From the NCBI RefSeq assembly GCF_000378185.1, contig NZ_KB899391.1, forward strand, positions 1-64,000: a DNA stretch of 64,000 nt, read 5' to 3'. The notes under the pieces were generated by a model. That model did no database searches. It worked only from the letters and a program-made list of their open reading frames with translations, and was not told the origin of the DNA. The translations under genes were made by a program, and so were the position numbers. The stretch comes from Salinimonas chungwhensis DSM 16280 (GTDB lineage Bacteria; Pseudomonadota; Gammaproteobacteria; Enterobacterales; Alteromonadaceae). This document shows positions 54,451-63,008 of the stretch, piece after piece; within the stretch, counting starts at the first letter, position 1, and each line of letters opens with the position of its first letter.

Positions 54451-55146
54451 ATGTCAGATATTTTATGTCAGGTTGATGCCATCACGCCGTTAACCGAAGC
54501 AATTTACAAGGTAGTGTTAACCCCGGCCAGCCGGGTGGAGTTTTATGCCGGGCAGTATGTGTTGGTGCATATGAGCAGCGATGATAAACGCCCCTTCTCC
54601 ATCGCAAACGCTGCTTTTAATAATGAGAAAGTAGAGCTTCACATCGGCGCCGATGAAAACAATGCGTATGCCACAGAAGTGCTGGAGCGAATGAAAAAAG
54701 AAGGTGAGATCACCATCAGTGGCGGCCATGGCGATGCGCATTTACAATCAGATGGCAACCCCATGATTCTGATTGCCGGCGGCACTGGCTTCTCTTACAC
54801 CTACTCGATATTGCAGCAAGCGCTGAAAGACCACCCTCATACGCCGGTTACCCTTTACTGGGGTGGACGAAACAAAGAAGATTTGTATCTGCATGACGAG
54901 CTTTCGTCGTTAGCCAGCCAACATGAGCATTTTACTTTTGTGCCGGTGGTTGAATATGCTGATGAAAACTGGGACGGTAGAACCGGTTGGGTTCATCATG
55001 CTGTATTGGCAGATTATACCGATTTATCAGACAAACAGGTGTACATCGCCGGCAGATTTGAAATGGCCAAAGCTGCCAGAGATGATTTCTATGAACGCAA
55101 ACTGCCTGAAAACCAGCTGTTTGGCGATGCCTACGCCTTTATCTAA
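54451..55146 (+). CDS. fre: NAD(P)H-flavin reductase
   Basis: A 231-residue ferredoxin-NADP reductase-like enzyme that reduces free flavins with NAD(P)H. It has the flavin motif RPFSIANA, the nucleotide-binding GGTGFSYTYSILQQAL and a C-terminal AGRFEMAKAARDDFYERK. Length matches E. coli Fre (also called UbiB/FadI in older literature). Its position after ubiD is conserved in gammaproteobacteria, and reduced flavin may help UbiX/UbiD chemistry. Confidence 0.93.
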   Translation: MSDILCQVDAITPLTEAIYKVVLTPASRVEFYAGQYVLVHMSSDDKRPFSIANAAFNNEKVELHIGADENNAYATEVLERMKKEGEITISGGHGDAHLQSDGNPMILIAGGTGFSYTYSILQQALKDHPHTPVTLYWGGRNKEDLYLHDELSSLASQHEHFTFVPVVEYADENWDGRTGWVHHAVLADYTDLSDKQVYIAGRFEMAKAARDDFYERKLPENQLFGDAYAFI

Positions 55147-55147
55147 G

Positions 55148-55178
55148 ACCACGCCGTAAAACAAGAACAAGGCGTGGT
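55148..55178 (+). terminator. hairpin after fre
   Basis: ACCACGCC and GGCGTGGT form an 8-bp GC-rich stem with a 15-nt loop starting 2 nt past the fre stop. It is followed by TGCAC rather than a T-run, so it is a terminator-like hairpin of moderate strength. Confidence 0.5.
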
Positions 55179-55205
55179 TGCACAATAAGCTTTGAAGGAG
55201 CACTA

Positions 55206-56588
55206 ATGAAACCACGCCTGAGGCCAGTTACGGCCGCCTTGTTCGCTTTTCCTTTCGCCATCACGGCGGCACATGCTCAGCAAAATGACACACAAAAAGT
55301 CGATCCCCTGCATACCATTGTTGAAGATATCTCTGCTGATCGTATCGAAACAGATATTGAAAAACTGGTCAGCTTCGGAACCCGACATACCTTGTCAGAA
55401 ACCAAGTCTGATACCCGCGGCATCGGCGCGGCGCGGCGCTGGATAAAACAAGAATTTGAAGCCATCTCACAGCGATGTGGGGGCTGCCTTGAAGTTATGT
55501 TCGTTGGCGACACAATCAGCGGTGAAAAACGCATCCCTGATGCCACAGAAGTTGTTAACGTGGTAGCAATACAGCGCGGCACTACCGACCCTGATCGCTA
55601 TGTACTGATGTCCGGTGATATTGATTCGCGGGTATCTGATGTAATGGATGCCACCTCCGACGCGCCCGGTGCTAACGATAATGCCTCCGGCGTGGCCGGA
55701 ACCCTTGAGGCTGCCCGTGTTCTTAGCCAACATAAATTCAACGGAAGTATTGTTTATGCAGCCCTGTCCGGCGAGGAGCAAGGTTTATTCGGTGGGAAAA
55801 TCCTGGCCAAAAAAGCCAGCGAAGAAGGCTGGCGGCTTAAAGCAGTACTGAACAACGATATGATTGGCAACATCGAAGGTGTCAACGGGGTGGTAAATAA
55901 CACCTCTGCCCGCCTGTTTGCTGAAGGTACGCGTGTTACCGAAACAGATGATGAAGCACGCACCCGTCGCTTCACCGGCGGTGAGGTAGATTCTCCTTCA
56001 CGAAACCTGGCCCGTTATATTGACGACCTGGCCGATCGATTTATACCTAACCTGGACACCATGGTGATATACCGGCTCGACAGATACGGGCGCGGCGGCC
56101 ATCATCGTCCCTTTAATGATTTAGGATACCCCGGTATTCGAATTATGGAGACGAACGAAAACTACGAACGTCAGCACCAGGATTTACGCACCGAAAATGG
56201 TATCGAATATGGTGACACCCTAGAGGGCGTAAACTTTGACTATGCGGCGAAACTAACCGCACTGAACGCGGTTAGCCTGGCATCCATGTCATGGGCGCCG
56301 GCGCCGCCAGCCCACGTTGAGATTAAAGGTGCGGTTAAACCTTCGACAACATTAAGCTGGAAAGCCTCAGCCCCTGAGCAGAACCCGCATCTTGCTGGCT
56401 ACAAAATTTACTGGCGTTATACCGATGCCCCACAATGGCAATACAGTAAATTTGTCGGCGATGTTACCGAAGCCACCCTGGAAAACGTGGTTATCGACAA
56501 TTACTTCTTTGGCGTCGCCAGCGTAAGCAAAGACGGTTATGAAAGTCCGGTGGTCTTCCCCGGTGCGGCCGGCAGCTTCGGCGAATAA
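55206..56588 (+). CDS. secreted M28-family zinc peptidase with C-terminal FN3-like domain
   Basis: A 460-residue protein with a signal peptide (MKPRLRPVTAALFAFPFAIT, cleavage after AHA). The M28 aminopeptidase fold shows zinc ligands in the expected order: APGANDNASGVAGTLE, ALSGEEQGLFGGKI (catalytic Glu pair), LNNDMIGN and HHRPFNDLGYPGIRIME. A His/Asp ligand in the first block (MSGDIDSR) replaces the usual GAHYDS, which is a change at a metal site. The last 100 residues look like a fibronectin-III-type domain (LSWKASAPEQNPHLAGYKIY). GGAG precedes the ATG. Probably digests peptides outside the cell. Confidence 0.88.
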   Translation: MKPRLRPVTAALFAFPFAITAAHAQQNDTQKVDPLHTIVEDISADRIETDIEKLVSFGTRHTLSETKSDTRGIGAARRWIKQEFEAISQRCGGCLEVMFVGDTISGEKRIPDATEVVNVVAIQRGTTDPDRYVLMSGDIDSRVSDVMDATSDAPGANDNASGVAGTLEAARVLSQHKFNGSIVYAALSGEEQGLFGGKILAKKASEEGWRLKAVLNNDMIGNIEGVNGVVNNTSARLFAEGTRVTETDDEARTRRFTGGEVDSPSRNLARYIDDLADRFIPNLDTMVIYRLDRYGRGGHHRPFNDLGYPGIRIMETNENYERQHQDLRTENGIEYGDTLEGVNFDYAAKLTALNAVSLASMSWAPAPPAHVEIKGAVKPSTTLSWKASAPEQNPHLAGYKIYWRYTDAPQWQYSKFVGDVTEATLENVVIDNYFFGVASVSKDGYESPVVFPGAAGSFGE

Positions 56589-56596
56589 AATATACC

Positions 56597-56614
56597 GCCG
56601 CTCTGCGGAGCGGC
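56597..56614 (+). terminator. hairpin after the M28 peptidase
   Basis: GCCGCTC and GAGCGGC form a 7-bp stem with a TGCG loop 9 nt past the stop, without a strong T-run. Confidence 0.45.
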
Positions 56615-56733
56615 TTGCTACCCAATTATTATCTTTCCCTTCTTTTATTGCCACTTTTTTGCTATCAGTACACGAAAACCGCTACACTGGTAATGTAAAA
56701 AAATTTTACGACTTTTTGACAAAGGATGAACTG

Positions 56734-57717
56734 GTGCGTTGTATAACTGTTTGTATATGTATGTTGCTGAGCATTGTCAGTCCTTTTGTTTCTGCGCAGA
56801 TAAAACTTGGCGCAGCGCAATTACCCACATTAATTGATGACAGAGACAAGTCTGCCCGTATCAACGATATTATGACAGAAGCATTCTTGCGCATGGATAC
56901 TGATATTGAGCTTGAGGTCATGCGCAAGGCATTTTTAGGCAGCGGGTTGTTGAGTGGGAAAATTGACGGGCTTTATGCCTTTTTAGATTTAGATGATGAG
57001 AAGCCCCAGCATCTGTACTCAGATGTTTATTTGCCCCTGTACCTGCATGCCATTAGCAAAAAGGAAGATATAAACTCTGTTGCGGCATTGGATCACTTAA
57101 AAGACCGCCGTGTAGCCATCGATAATCGTTTTGCAAACACCGATCAGGTGCGACTGATAAAAGGCGTGAAATGGGGCCGTAACCCCTCAACATTTGATGC
57201 CTTCAAACAACTGGCAGATGATCGCTCTTATTATCTGATGACCTCGCGCTTACTGGTTGACGAATTTAACCGCCTGCTGCGGTATGAAAACGAGCAGCTG
57301 GTGCACTTTTCAAAAAACCCACTGATTATCGGCGGGTTTCGGCTGGCTATGACAGACACTGACGACAATCAACGTCTTATTCAAAAGTTCAATAAGACCA
57401 TTGAGACCATGCAAGCCGATGGCACTTACAACCAGTTACTTAACATTGCCTGGCTCACCAAGGACATTAATGGTGATGGCACGGCAGATTATATTAGTTC
57501 ACGTGCTGTCGCGCATCCTAAATTAATGGAGGGAGCGTTGACACTTGCCTACCCATTGGATTCGACAGAAGTTGCTGAGGCATCTCTGTTTTACATAGAT
57601 GGCGAACAGGCCGCCGACTGGCCGGGGGCGCTGGAATTACTGGAAGGGGTTGAACCCGCGTTAAGGCGAAGCTTACTGGATGAAGAAGTTTATCAGCGGA
57701 TCATGGCGCGCTGGTAG
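56734..57717 (+). CDS. periplasmic solute-binding-like protein (SBP_bac_3 type)
   Basis: A 327-residue protein when started at GTG 56734, which has AAAGGATG about 8 nt upstream and gives a signal peptide (CICMLLSIVSPFVSA). The long upstream open frame overlaps the M28 gene and is not coding. ATG 56761 is the alternative. The body has the layout of family 3 solute-binding proteins found in signalling and transport (DIELEVMRKAFLGSGLLSGK, VAALDHLKDRRVAIDNRF, RLIQKFNKTIETMQADGTYN). The usual ligand-binding Arg motif is not clear, so ligand and role are unknown; no permease genes lie nearby. Confidence 0.7.
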   Translation: MRCITVCICMLLSIVSPFVSAQIKLGAAQLPTLIDDRDKSARINDIMTEAFLRMDTDIELEVMRKAFLGSGLLSGKIDGLYAFLDLDDEKPQHLYSDVYLPLYLHAISKKEDINSVAALDHLKDRRVAIDNRFANTDQVRLIKGVKWGRNPSTFDAFKQLADDRSYYLMTSRLLVDEFNRLLRYENEQLVHFSKNPLIIGGFRLAMTDTDDNQRLIQKFNKTIETMQADGTYNQLLNIAWLTKDINGDGTADYISSRAVAHPKLMEGALTLAYPLDSTEVAEASLFYIDGEQAADWPGALELLEGVEPALRRSLLDEEVYQRIMARW

Positions 57718-57756
57718 AAGCAGAGTAACCGCCAGCGCTGCATGGACCGCCTGGTA

Positions 57757-58020
57757 TTAATGATTTCGCAGGGCATCAATCAATTCATCTTTACTCATTT
57801 TTGAACGCCCTTCGATTCCCACCTCTTGCGCTTTATCGTACAACTCTTGCTTGGTTCTCTTTTCGTATTTTTCACCTTTACCGCCTTTTTCTGAAGGTTT
57901 TTGGCTGTCGTTCGCCTGAGCATTGGCAATGCGCGCCGATTTTTCCTTGCTGTACCCTTCATCTCTAAGTTCTTCGTACGTCTCATCATTTTTTATCTGG
58001 CTGCCATGATCTTTTGCCAT
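57757..58020 (-). CDS. small charged protein with Rho_N-like C-terminal motif
   Basis: An 87-residue very hydrophilic protein, ATG 58020 (AAGGGG 9 nt upstream); the frame reaches further upstream but without a signal. The N-terminal half (MAKDHGSQIKNDETYEELRD) has the look of small stress-induced proteins. The C-terminal half (TKQELYDKAQEVGIEGRSKM, then a SKDELIDALRNH end) matches the SAP/Rho N-terminal-like helix pair that binds nucleic acid. Function is not known. Convergent with the solute-binding gene, and 393 nt from the divergent SDR gene. Confidence 0.7.
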   Translation of the reverse strand: MAKDHGSQIKNDETYEELRDEGYSKEKSARIANAQANDSQKPSEKGGKGEKYEKRTKQELYDKAQEVGIEGRSKMSKDELIDALRNH

Positions 58021-58412
58021 CAGTGTTACCCCTTGCGTTGTCATATTGGTCTGTCGTATCCCTAGAACTATCTTCATCCTTGTTTAACATGTCTGGACGT
58101 ATCCGTACTACTGACTTCATACTCACTATGGCGGAATGTTGATTAATGCCCATCCACTAATTATGAAAGAACCAATGTATGAAATCTGTGTAATGTAATT
58201 AAAAGTCTTTCCCAGTTTTTTGTACTAATCCCGAAAAGTGCTACCACTTTTTAACGATATTTTTTTAATATTGATATAGCGACAAATTTAAATCTGATTA
58301 CACATCAGTTGGTTAGGAAATATTTGCATAAATATCTTTCCAGCCTACCGCTAGCATCGTCTGGGTATGGAATCTGCAACAACTGTTATTTTGCTAAATC
58401 AAGGAGCTTATA
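58021..58412. other. intergenic region between Rho_N-like and SDR genes
   Basis: About 390 bp without a gene. It should carry divergent promoters for two stress-type genes. No clear -35/-10 pair for either could be picked; the AAGGAG at 58401-58406 is the ribosome-binding site of the SDR gene. Confidence 0.4.
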
Positions 58413-59315
58413 ATGAGTCAGCAAAATCAGCACCGTATGCAAGACCCGCGCTATCAGTATCCTCCGGGCAATACCCGCAAAAACGAAGACCAGCCAGATC
58501 CCGCCCTGGACAGCAAGCTCTCACCGAAAGCCGATCATGGTGAAGACACTTATGAAGGCAGCCAACGCCTGCAGGGACGAAAGGCGCTGATAACCGGTGG
58601 TGATTCGGGCATTGGACGTGCAGTCGCCATTGCTTACGCCCGGGAAGGCGCTGATGTTGTCATTAATTTTCTGGAAAGTGAGAAAGAAGATGGCGATGAA
58701 ACGCTTGCGATTCTTCGCAATGCTGGCATAAGAGCCGATGCTATCGTCGGCGACCTCAAAGATGAGTCGTTTTGCCAGTCATTGGTAACAGATGCCGCAG
58801 AATTTCTGGGCGGATTAGACATTCTGGTAAATAATGCCGGCAAACAACAGTATGTCGAGAAGCTTCAGGATCTCACTACCGAGCAATTCACGGCAACTTT
58901 CGAAACAAATGTATTTGCCATGTTTTGGATAACTAAAGCGGCAGCGGCATATATGCCAGCAGGTAGCAGTATAATCAATTCTACCTCGATTCAGGCTTAT
59001 CAGCCGTCAGCGGGATTACTGGATTACGCCTCCACAAAAGGTGCGATTACGTCTTTCACCAAAGGCTGCGCCAAAATGCTTATTGAACAGGGTATTCGGG
59101 TTAACGGCGTGGCGCCCGGACCGGTCTGGACGCCTATTCAACAAAGTGGCGGACAGCCGGCGGGTAAAGTGGATGGCTTTGGGGAGCATGTTCCTATGGG
59201 CCGCCCTGGTCAGCCAGCAGAGCTGGCTCCGGTATACGTGTTTCTGGCGTCTCAGGAATCCAGCTACATTACCGCTGAGATAATGGGTGTAACAGGAGGA
59301 GAGCATCTTCCCTGA
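58413..59315 (+). CDS. SDR family oxidoreductase (YghA/general-stress type)
   Basis: A 300-residue short-chain dehydrogenase. The N-terminal 50 residues are a hydrophilic extension (RYQYPPGNTRKNEDQPDPAL) seen in the YghA/GsiB-like stress SDRs. The Rossmann motif is TGGDSGIGRAVAIAYAREGA, the NNAGKQQY loop is present, and the catalytic Ser-Tyr-Lys lie in STSIQAY ... DYASTKGA. The end (ITAEIMGVTGGEHLP) fits classical SDRs. AAGGAG sits 7 nt before ATG. Substrate unknown; glucose/ribitol dehydrogenase annotation is common for the family. Confidence 0.9.
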   Translation: MSQQNQHRMQDPRYQYPPGNTRKNEDQPDPALDSKLSPKADHGEDTYEGSQRLQGRKALITGGDSGIGRAVAIAYAREGADVVINFLESEKEDGDETLAILRNAGIRADAIVGDLKDESFCQSLVTDAAEFLGGLDILVNNAGKQQYVEKLQDLTTEQFTATFETNVFAMFWITKAAAAYMPAGSSIINSTSIQAYQPSAGLLDYASTKGAITSFTKGCAKMLIEQGIRVNGVAPGPVWTPIQQSGGQPAGKVDGFGEHVPMGRPGQPAELAPVYVFLASQESSYITAEIMGVTGGEHLP

Positions 59316-59391
59316 GTAAACGATGGATTAAAAGCACTAACGGTGAGCCACCAGGGCTGCTTATTCATTTTTGATAAAGGAAAACTAGCTA

Positions 59392-59910
59392 ATGTTTATT
59401 GACCACACAATCCTCGACCTTATTTTGAAAGGTCTTATTTTAACTGCGTTAGGTATGTGTTGGGTGGTTGTCCTTGTGCGCATCAACGGCCTGCGATCCT
59501 TTTCAAAAATGACAAATTTTGATTTTGTGATGACTGTTGCGGTTGGCTCGTTATTGGCCGGGGCCAGTCAGTCACAAAACTGGGGGTCATTTGTGCAATC
59601 TCTAATCGCTATGATGGCACTTTTTCTTGTTCAGTATGTAACAGCGCGTATCCGCAAAAAATCAGATCGCTTTGAGTTACTGATGCAAAATCAGCCAGTT
59701 CTTCTAATGCGCGATGGCGAAATTATTGACGCCGCATTAGAACAAACCCGAGTAGCCAAAAGTGATCTCATTGCCAAACTCAGGGAAGCCAATGTGTTAG
59801 AAATGTCCAGTGTTCGCGCTGTCGTACTGGAAACGACAGGCGATATATCTGTTCTTCACGGTGAGCATTGCAGCGAAAAAATACTTCAGGGGACACAGTC
59901 TGTAAACTAA
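59392..59910 (+). CDS. DUF421 family membrane protein (YetF-like)
   Basis: A 172-residue membrane protein with three N-terminal transmembrane segments (about residues 8-28, 37-58, 62-85), then a cytoplasmic DUF421 domain (RINGLRSFSKMTNFDFVMTV, QNQPVLLMRDGEIIDAALEQ, SDLIAKLREANVLEMSSVRA). Family function is not settled; such genes often stand near stress genes. It follows the SDR gene by 76 nt and may be co-transcribed. Confidence 0.88.
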   Translation: MFIDHTILDLILKGLILTALGMCWVVVLVRINGLRSFSKMTNFDFVMTVAVGSLLAGASQSQNWGSFVQSLIAMMALFLVQYVTARIRKKSDRFELLMQNQPVLLMRDGEIIDAALEQTRVAKSDLIAKLREANVLEMSSVRAVVLETTGDISVLHGEHCSEKILQGTQSVN

Positions 59911-60024
59911 GACCGCTTTCGGTTAACCCCCTAATTCGTGCTTTGTGAGTGAATAAAATTTGATCTGGGTCAAGTTACGATATAAACTTTCAGAAACTTC
60001 TGAAACTTTATAAAGAAAATAATC

Positions 60025-60579
60025 ATGACGCCAATTGTCACATCTGCTGTTTTGCATTTTGGAGAAATGGGTAGCCGGTGGGGTTTCAACCGTACGGTTG
60101 GCCAGATGCTCGCTCTGATTGTATTAAATGATGAGCCGCTGGCTGCCCAGGAAATCGCTGATGCGCTTAATATTTCACGTGGCAATACCAGCATGGGGCT
60201 TAAAGAGCTGCAATCATGGCGGCTTATCAAACAGCAGCATGTGCCCGGCGAACGTAAAGAGTTTTTTGTCCCTGCCGGTTCAATCTGGGTGCTTGCCAAT
60301 CGTGTTTTTGAGGAGCGTCGAAAACGAGAAATCGATCCCACGCTGACATTACTCAGAGATTTGATGCTCGATGACCCCGCGCATGAAAACGATGCGCAGG
60401 TTCAGCACAAGCTGAATGAAATTCATGATCTGCTGGAATCTGTCACAGCATGGTCGCAGGAGTTACAACATTTGGGGCCAGAAAAGCTGAACACACTGAT
60501 GAAGCTGGGCTCTGGCGTAGGACGGATTCTGGATTTAAAAGACCGAGTTTTACCCACTAAGGGTGAGTCACAAAGTTAG
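60025..60579 (+). CDS. GbsR/MarR-family transcriptional regulator
   Basis: A 184-residue protein with a MarR-like winged helix at about residues 17-85 (WGFNRTVGQMLALIVLNDEP, LAAQEIADALNISRGNTSMG, ELQSWRLIKQQHVPGERKEF). The C-terminal half is helical for dimerisation. The start FGEMGSRWGFNRTVGQ is typical of the GbsR group. Only 9 nt upstream of the cytochrome bd genes, so it probably controls them and perhaps itself; signal unknown. Confidence 0.88.
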   Translation: MTPIVTSAVLHFGEMGSRWGFNRTVGQMLALIVLNDEPLAAQEIADALNISRGNTSMGLKELQSWRLIKQQHVPGERKEFFVPAGSIWVLANRVFEERRKREIDPTLTLLRDLMLDDPAHENDAQVQHKLNEIHDLLESVTAWSQELQHLGPEKLNTLMKLGSGVGRILDLKDRVLPTKGESQS

Positions 60580-60588
60580 GAGGGTGTT

Positions 60589-61950
60589 ATGGACGCCTTT
60601 ATTTTATCCCGGCTACAATTTGCACTGAATATCAGTTTCCACATACTATTTCCTACCATTACCATCGCATTAGGATGGTACCTTTTTTACTTTAAGTTAC
60701 GTTCTAATATATCAGGTCATCCGGTGTGGATGCGCATGTACCGGTTCTGGGTGCGTGTTTTTGCCCTGACGTTTGCATTAGGCGTAGTCAGTGGTGTGAC
60801 GATGTCTTTCCAGTTTGGCACCAACTGGCCGGGCTTTATGGAAAAAGCAGGGAATGTGGCCGGGCCGCTTCTGGGCTACGAGGTGCTCACCGCCTTTTTC
60901 CTCGAGGCTACCTTTTTGGGCATTATGCTGTTCGGTATTCGGCGCGTACCCAACTGGCTGCACACCCTGGCGACGCTGATTGTTGCGTTTGGTACTACGG
61001 TATCCGCATTTTGGATCTTGTCCTTAAATAGCTGGATGCATACTCCTCAGGGCCATGAGATTGTAGATGGTGTTATTTACGCCAGAGACTGGAGCGAGAT
61101 AATCTTCAATCCATCTTTTTCCTATCGGTTTGCCCATATGCTGTTAGCCTCAGGATTGACCGCAAGCTTTCTTATCGCTGGCTTATCGGCCTATCGTATC
61201 TTCCGTGGTGACGATAAAATAGCCCCCAGACTGGCGTTAAAAACTGCCACTTACACTGCTGCGGTGCTTATTCCACTTCAAATCTATGCCGGTGATCTGC
61301 ATGGCTTGAATACATTAGAACACCAACCACAAAAAGTGGCTGCGATGGAGGGCATCTGGGAAACCGAACAGGGCGCCCCCTTACTGCTATTCGCAATCCC
61401 TGACGAGGAAAGTAAAACTAACCACCTTGAAATCGGCATTCCCCGGGGAGCCAGCCTGATACTCACCCATTCACTGGATGGTGAAATAAAAGGGCTAAAC
61501 GAGTTTGAGGGCGAACATCCGCCCGTAGCACCGGTCTTTTTTGCCTTTCGGGTTATGGTAGCAATAGGCTTGTTAATGCTGGCCTGTGCCTGGCTGGGAA
61601 GTTTTTATCTGTATCGAAACGGTACATTGCCTGGCTGGCTCAATAAAGTATTTATGGGCATGAGTTTTAGCGGCTGGATTGCCACTCTGGCAGGCTGGTA
61701 CGTGACAGAAATCGGCCGCCAACCTTATTTGGTCTATGGCGTGATGAAAACCCAGGACGCAGTCACCGGTTTACCGGCTGGTAACGTTGCTTTCTCATTT
61801 GCACTTTATGCAATAACGTATGCTGTACTGCTGTTTGCGTATATGGCAACGCTGACACTTATGTGTCGCCGCTCGGTAGAAATTGAAGAAATTACCAGTG
61901 AAGAGCGAGAAAAAGCCAAAGCCACCAAAATTTCGCCGCTTGGCGCTTAG
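60589..61950 (+). CDS. cioA: cytochrome bd-type quinol oxidase subunit I (CioA-like)
   Basis: A 453-residue inner-membrane protein with about nine transmembrane helices; quinol oxidase subunit carrying the haems. His18 (NISFHILFPT) is the conserved haem ligand near the N-terminus, SYRFAHMLLASGLTASFL has the b558 His, and TEIGRQPYLVYGVMKT the quinol-site GRQP block. At 453 residues it lacks the long Q-loop insert of E. coli CydA, so I call it cyanide-insensitive (CioA) type. GGAGGGTG directly precedes the ATG. Confidence 0.92.
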   Translation: MDAFILSRLQFALNISFHILFPTITIALGWYLFYFKLRSNISGHPVWMRMYRFWVRVFALTFALGVVSGVTMSFQFGTNWPGFMEKAGNVAGPLLGYEVLTAFFLEATFLGIMLFGIRRVPNWLHTLATLIVAFGTTVSAFWILSLNSWMHTPQGHEIVDGVIYARDWSEIIFNPSFSYRFAHMLLASGLTASFLIAGLSAYRIFRGDDKIAPRLALKTATYTAAVLIPLQIYAGDLHGLNTLEHQPQKVAAMEGIWETEQGAPLLLFAIPDEESKTNHLEIGIPRGASLILTHSLDGEIKGLNEFEGEHPPVAPVFFAFRVMVAIGLLMLACAWLGSFYLYRNGTLPGWLNKVFMGMSFSGWIATLAGWYVTEIGRQPYLVYGVMKTQDAVTGLPAGNVAFSFALYAITYAVLLFAYMATLTLMCRRSVEIEEITSEEREKAKATKISPLGA

Positions 61951-61959
61951 GAGCTGACT

Positions 61960-62970
61960 ATGCCATTTGAAAGTTTGTCCATTGAAACTCTGGGTGATAT
62001 TTATATTGGTCTGCTTGCCTTAGCCATATTACTTTATGCCATTCTGGATGGCTACGACCTCGGTGTCGGGGTATTGCTGCCACCGCGCGAAGAAGCCTTT
62101 CGTGATGACATGATAGCGTCCATTGGACCTTACTGGGATGCTAACGAAACCTGGTTGGTGCTAGCTGTCGGACTCCTGCTGTTTGCATTTCCCGATGCGC
62201 ATAGCGTAATCTTACAGACGCTATATCTGCCGGCGACGCTTATGCTGTTAGGGTTAATTCTGCGCGGTGTATCGTTTGATTTCAGAGCCAAGGTGGCGCA
62301 AGTAAAAAAGCGCCGCTGGGATCTGAGCTTTAAATACGGCTCTTTACTCACCACCCTGGCCCAGGGTTACATGCTGGGTATCTGGGTAACCGGTCTGCGT
62401 ACCGATTGGTGGGCGCAGGGGTTTGCCCTGCTGGCAGCATTCGGTCTGACCGCAGCCTATGCGTTTATAGGGTCGTGCTGGTTGATCTTAAAATCAGAAT
62501 CGGCCTTGCAGGAAAAAGCTATTTACTGGGCCCGACGCGGCCTCGTAGTGTTATCGATTGGTATCATTGCGGTAAGCATCGCCAATCTGACACTTCACGA
62601 GAATGTGCGTGAGTTATGGCTGACCTCTCACTGGGGCTTTGTGCTGATGGCGATACCCATTGCCTGTTTTTGTTTATTGAGCTTTTGCGGTGTTATCTTA
62701 AAGCGTATGCCTGCAACTAATGGCAAAGGTGAAAAATTGCCGTTCATGATTGCCATGACCGTGTTTATTCTTTGTTTTACCGCTTTTGGTCTGAGTTATT
62801 ATCCATTTGTAGTGCCCGGCCAGATGACCATCGCCGACGCGATCAGCGACGCCAACTCACTACGCTTCTTATTGGTAGGGGCGGTAATCGTGGTGCCCTG
62901 CATTCTGGCCTATACCTTTATGGTGTACAGAATATTTGCGGGCAAGGCAGAAAAACTCACCTACTACTAA
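61960..62970 (+). CDS. cioB: cytochrome bd-type quinol oxidase subunit II (CioB-like)
   Basis: A 336-residue membrane protein of the CydB/CioB family with eight or nine helices: LLALAILLYAILDGYDLGVG, IGPYWDANETWLVLAVGLLL, LILRGVSFDFRAKVAQVKKR, LAQGYMLGIWVTGLRTDW. Pairs with subunit I and is transcribed 9 nt later with GGAG before its ATG. No separate CydX-like small gene was seen after it, although a very short one could be missed. Confidence 0.94.
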   Translation: MPFESLSIETLGDIYIGLLALAILLYAILDGYDLGVGVLLPPREEAFRDDMIASIGPYWDANETWLVLAVGLLLFAFPDAHSVILQTLYLPATLMLLGLILRGVSFDFRAKVAQVKKRRWDLSFKYGSLLTTLAQGYMLGIWVTGLRTDWWAQGFALLAAFGLTAAYAFIGSCWLILKSESALQEKAIYWARRGLVVLSIGIIAVSIANLTLHENVRELWLTSHWGFVLMAIPIACFCLLSFCGVILKRMPATNGKGEKLPFMIAMTVFILCFTAFGLSYYPFVVPGQMTIADAISDANSLRFLLVGAVIVVPCILAYTFMVYRIFAGKAEKLTYY

Positions 62971-62978
62971 TCAGTCGC

Positions 62979-63000
62979 ACAGGCAGCACCCGCTGCCTGT
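62979..63000. terminator. hairpin between cioB and the acyl-CoA dehydrogenase
   Basis: ACAGGCAG and CTGCCTGT form an 8-bp stem with a 6-nt loop in the 38-nt gap between two convergent genes, so it can serve both. No long T-run is present. Confidence 0.55.
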
Positions 63001-63008
63001 GTTGCCTG

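Noticed and set aside
56539..56733. N-terminal extension of the solute-binding-like gene
   Set aside because: It overlaps the end of the M28 gene in another frame and would bury the signal peptide; GTG 56734 has a good ribosome-binding site.
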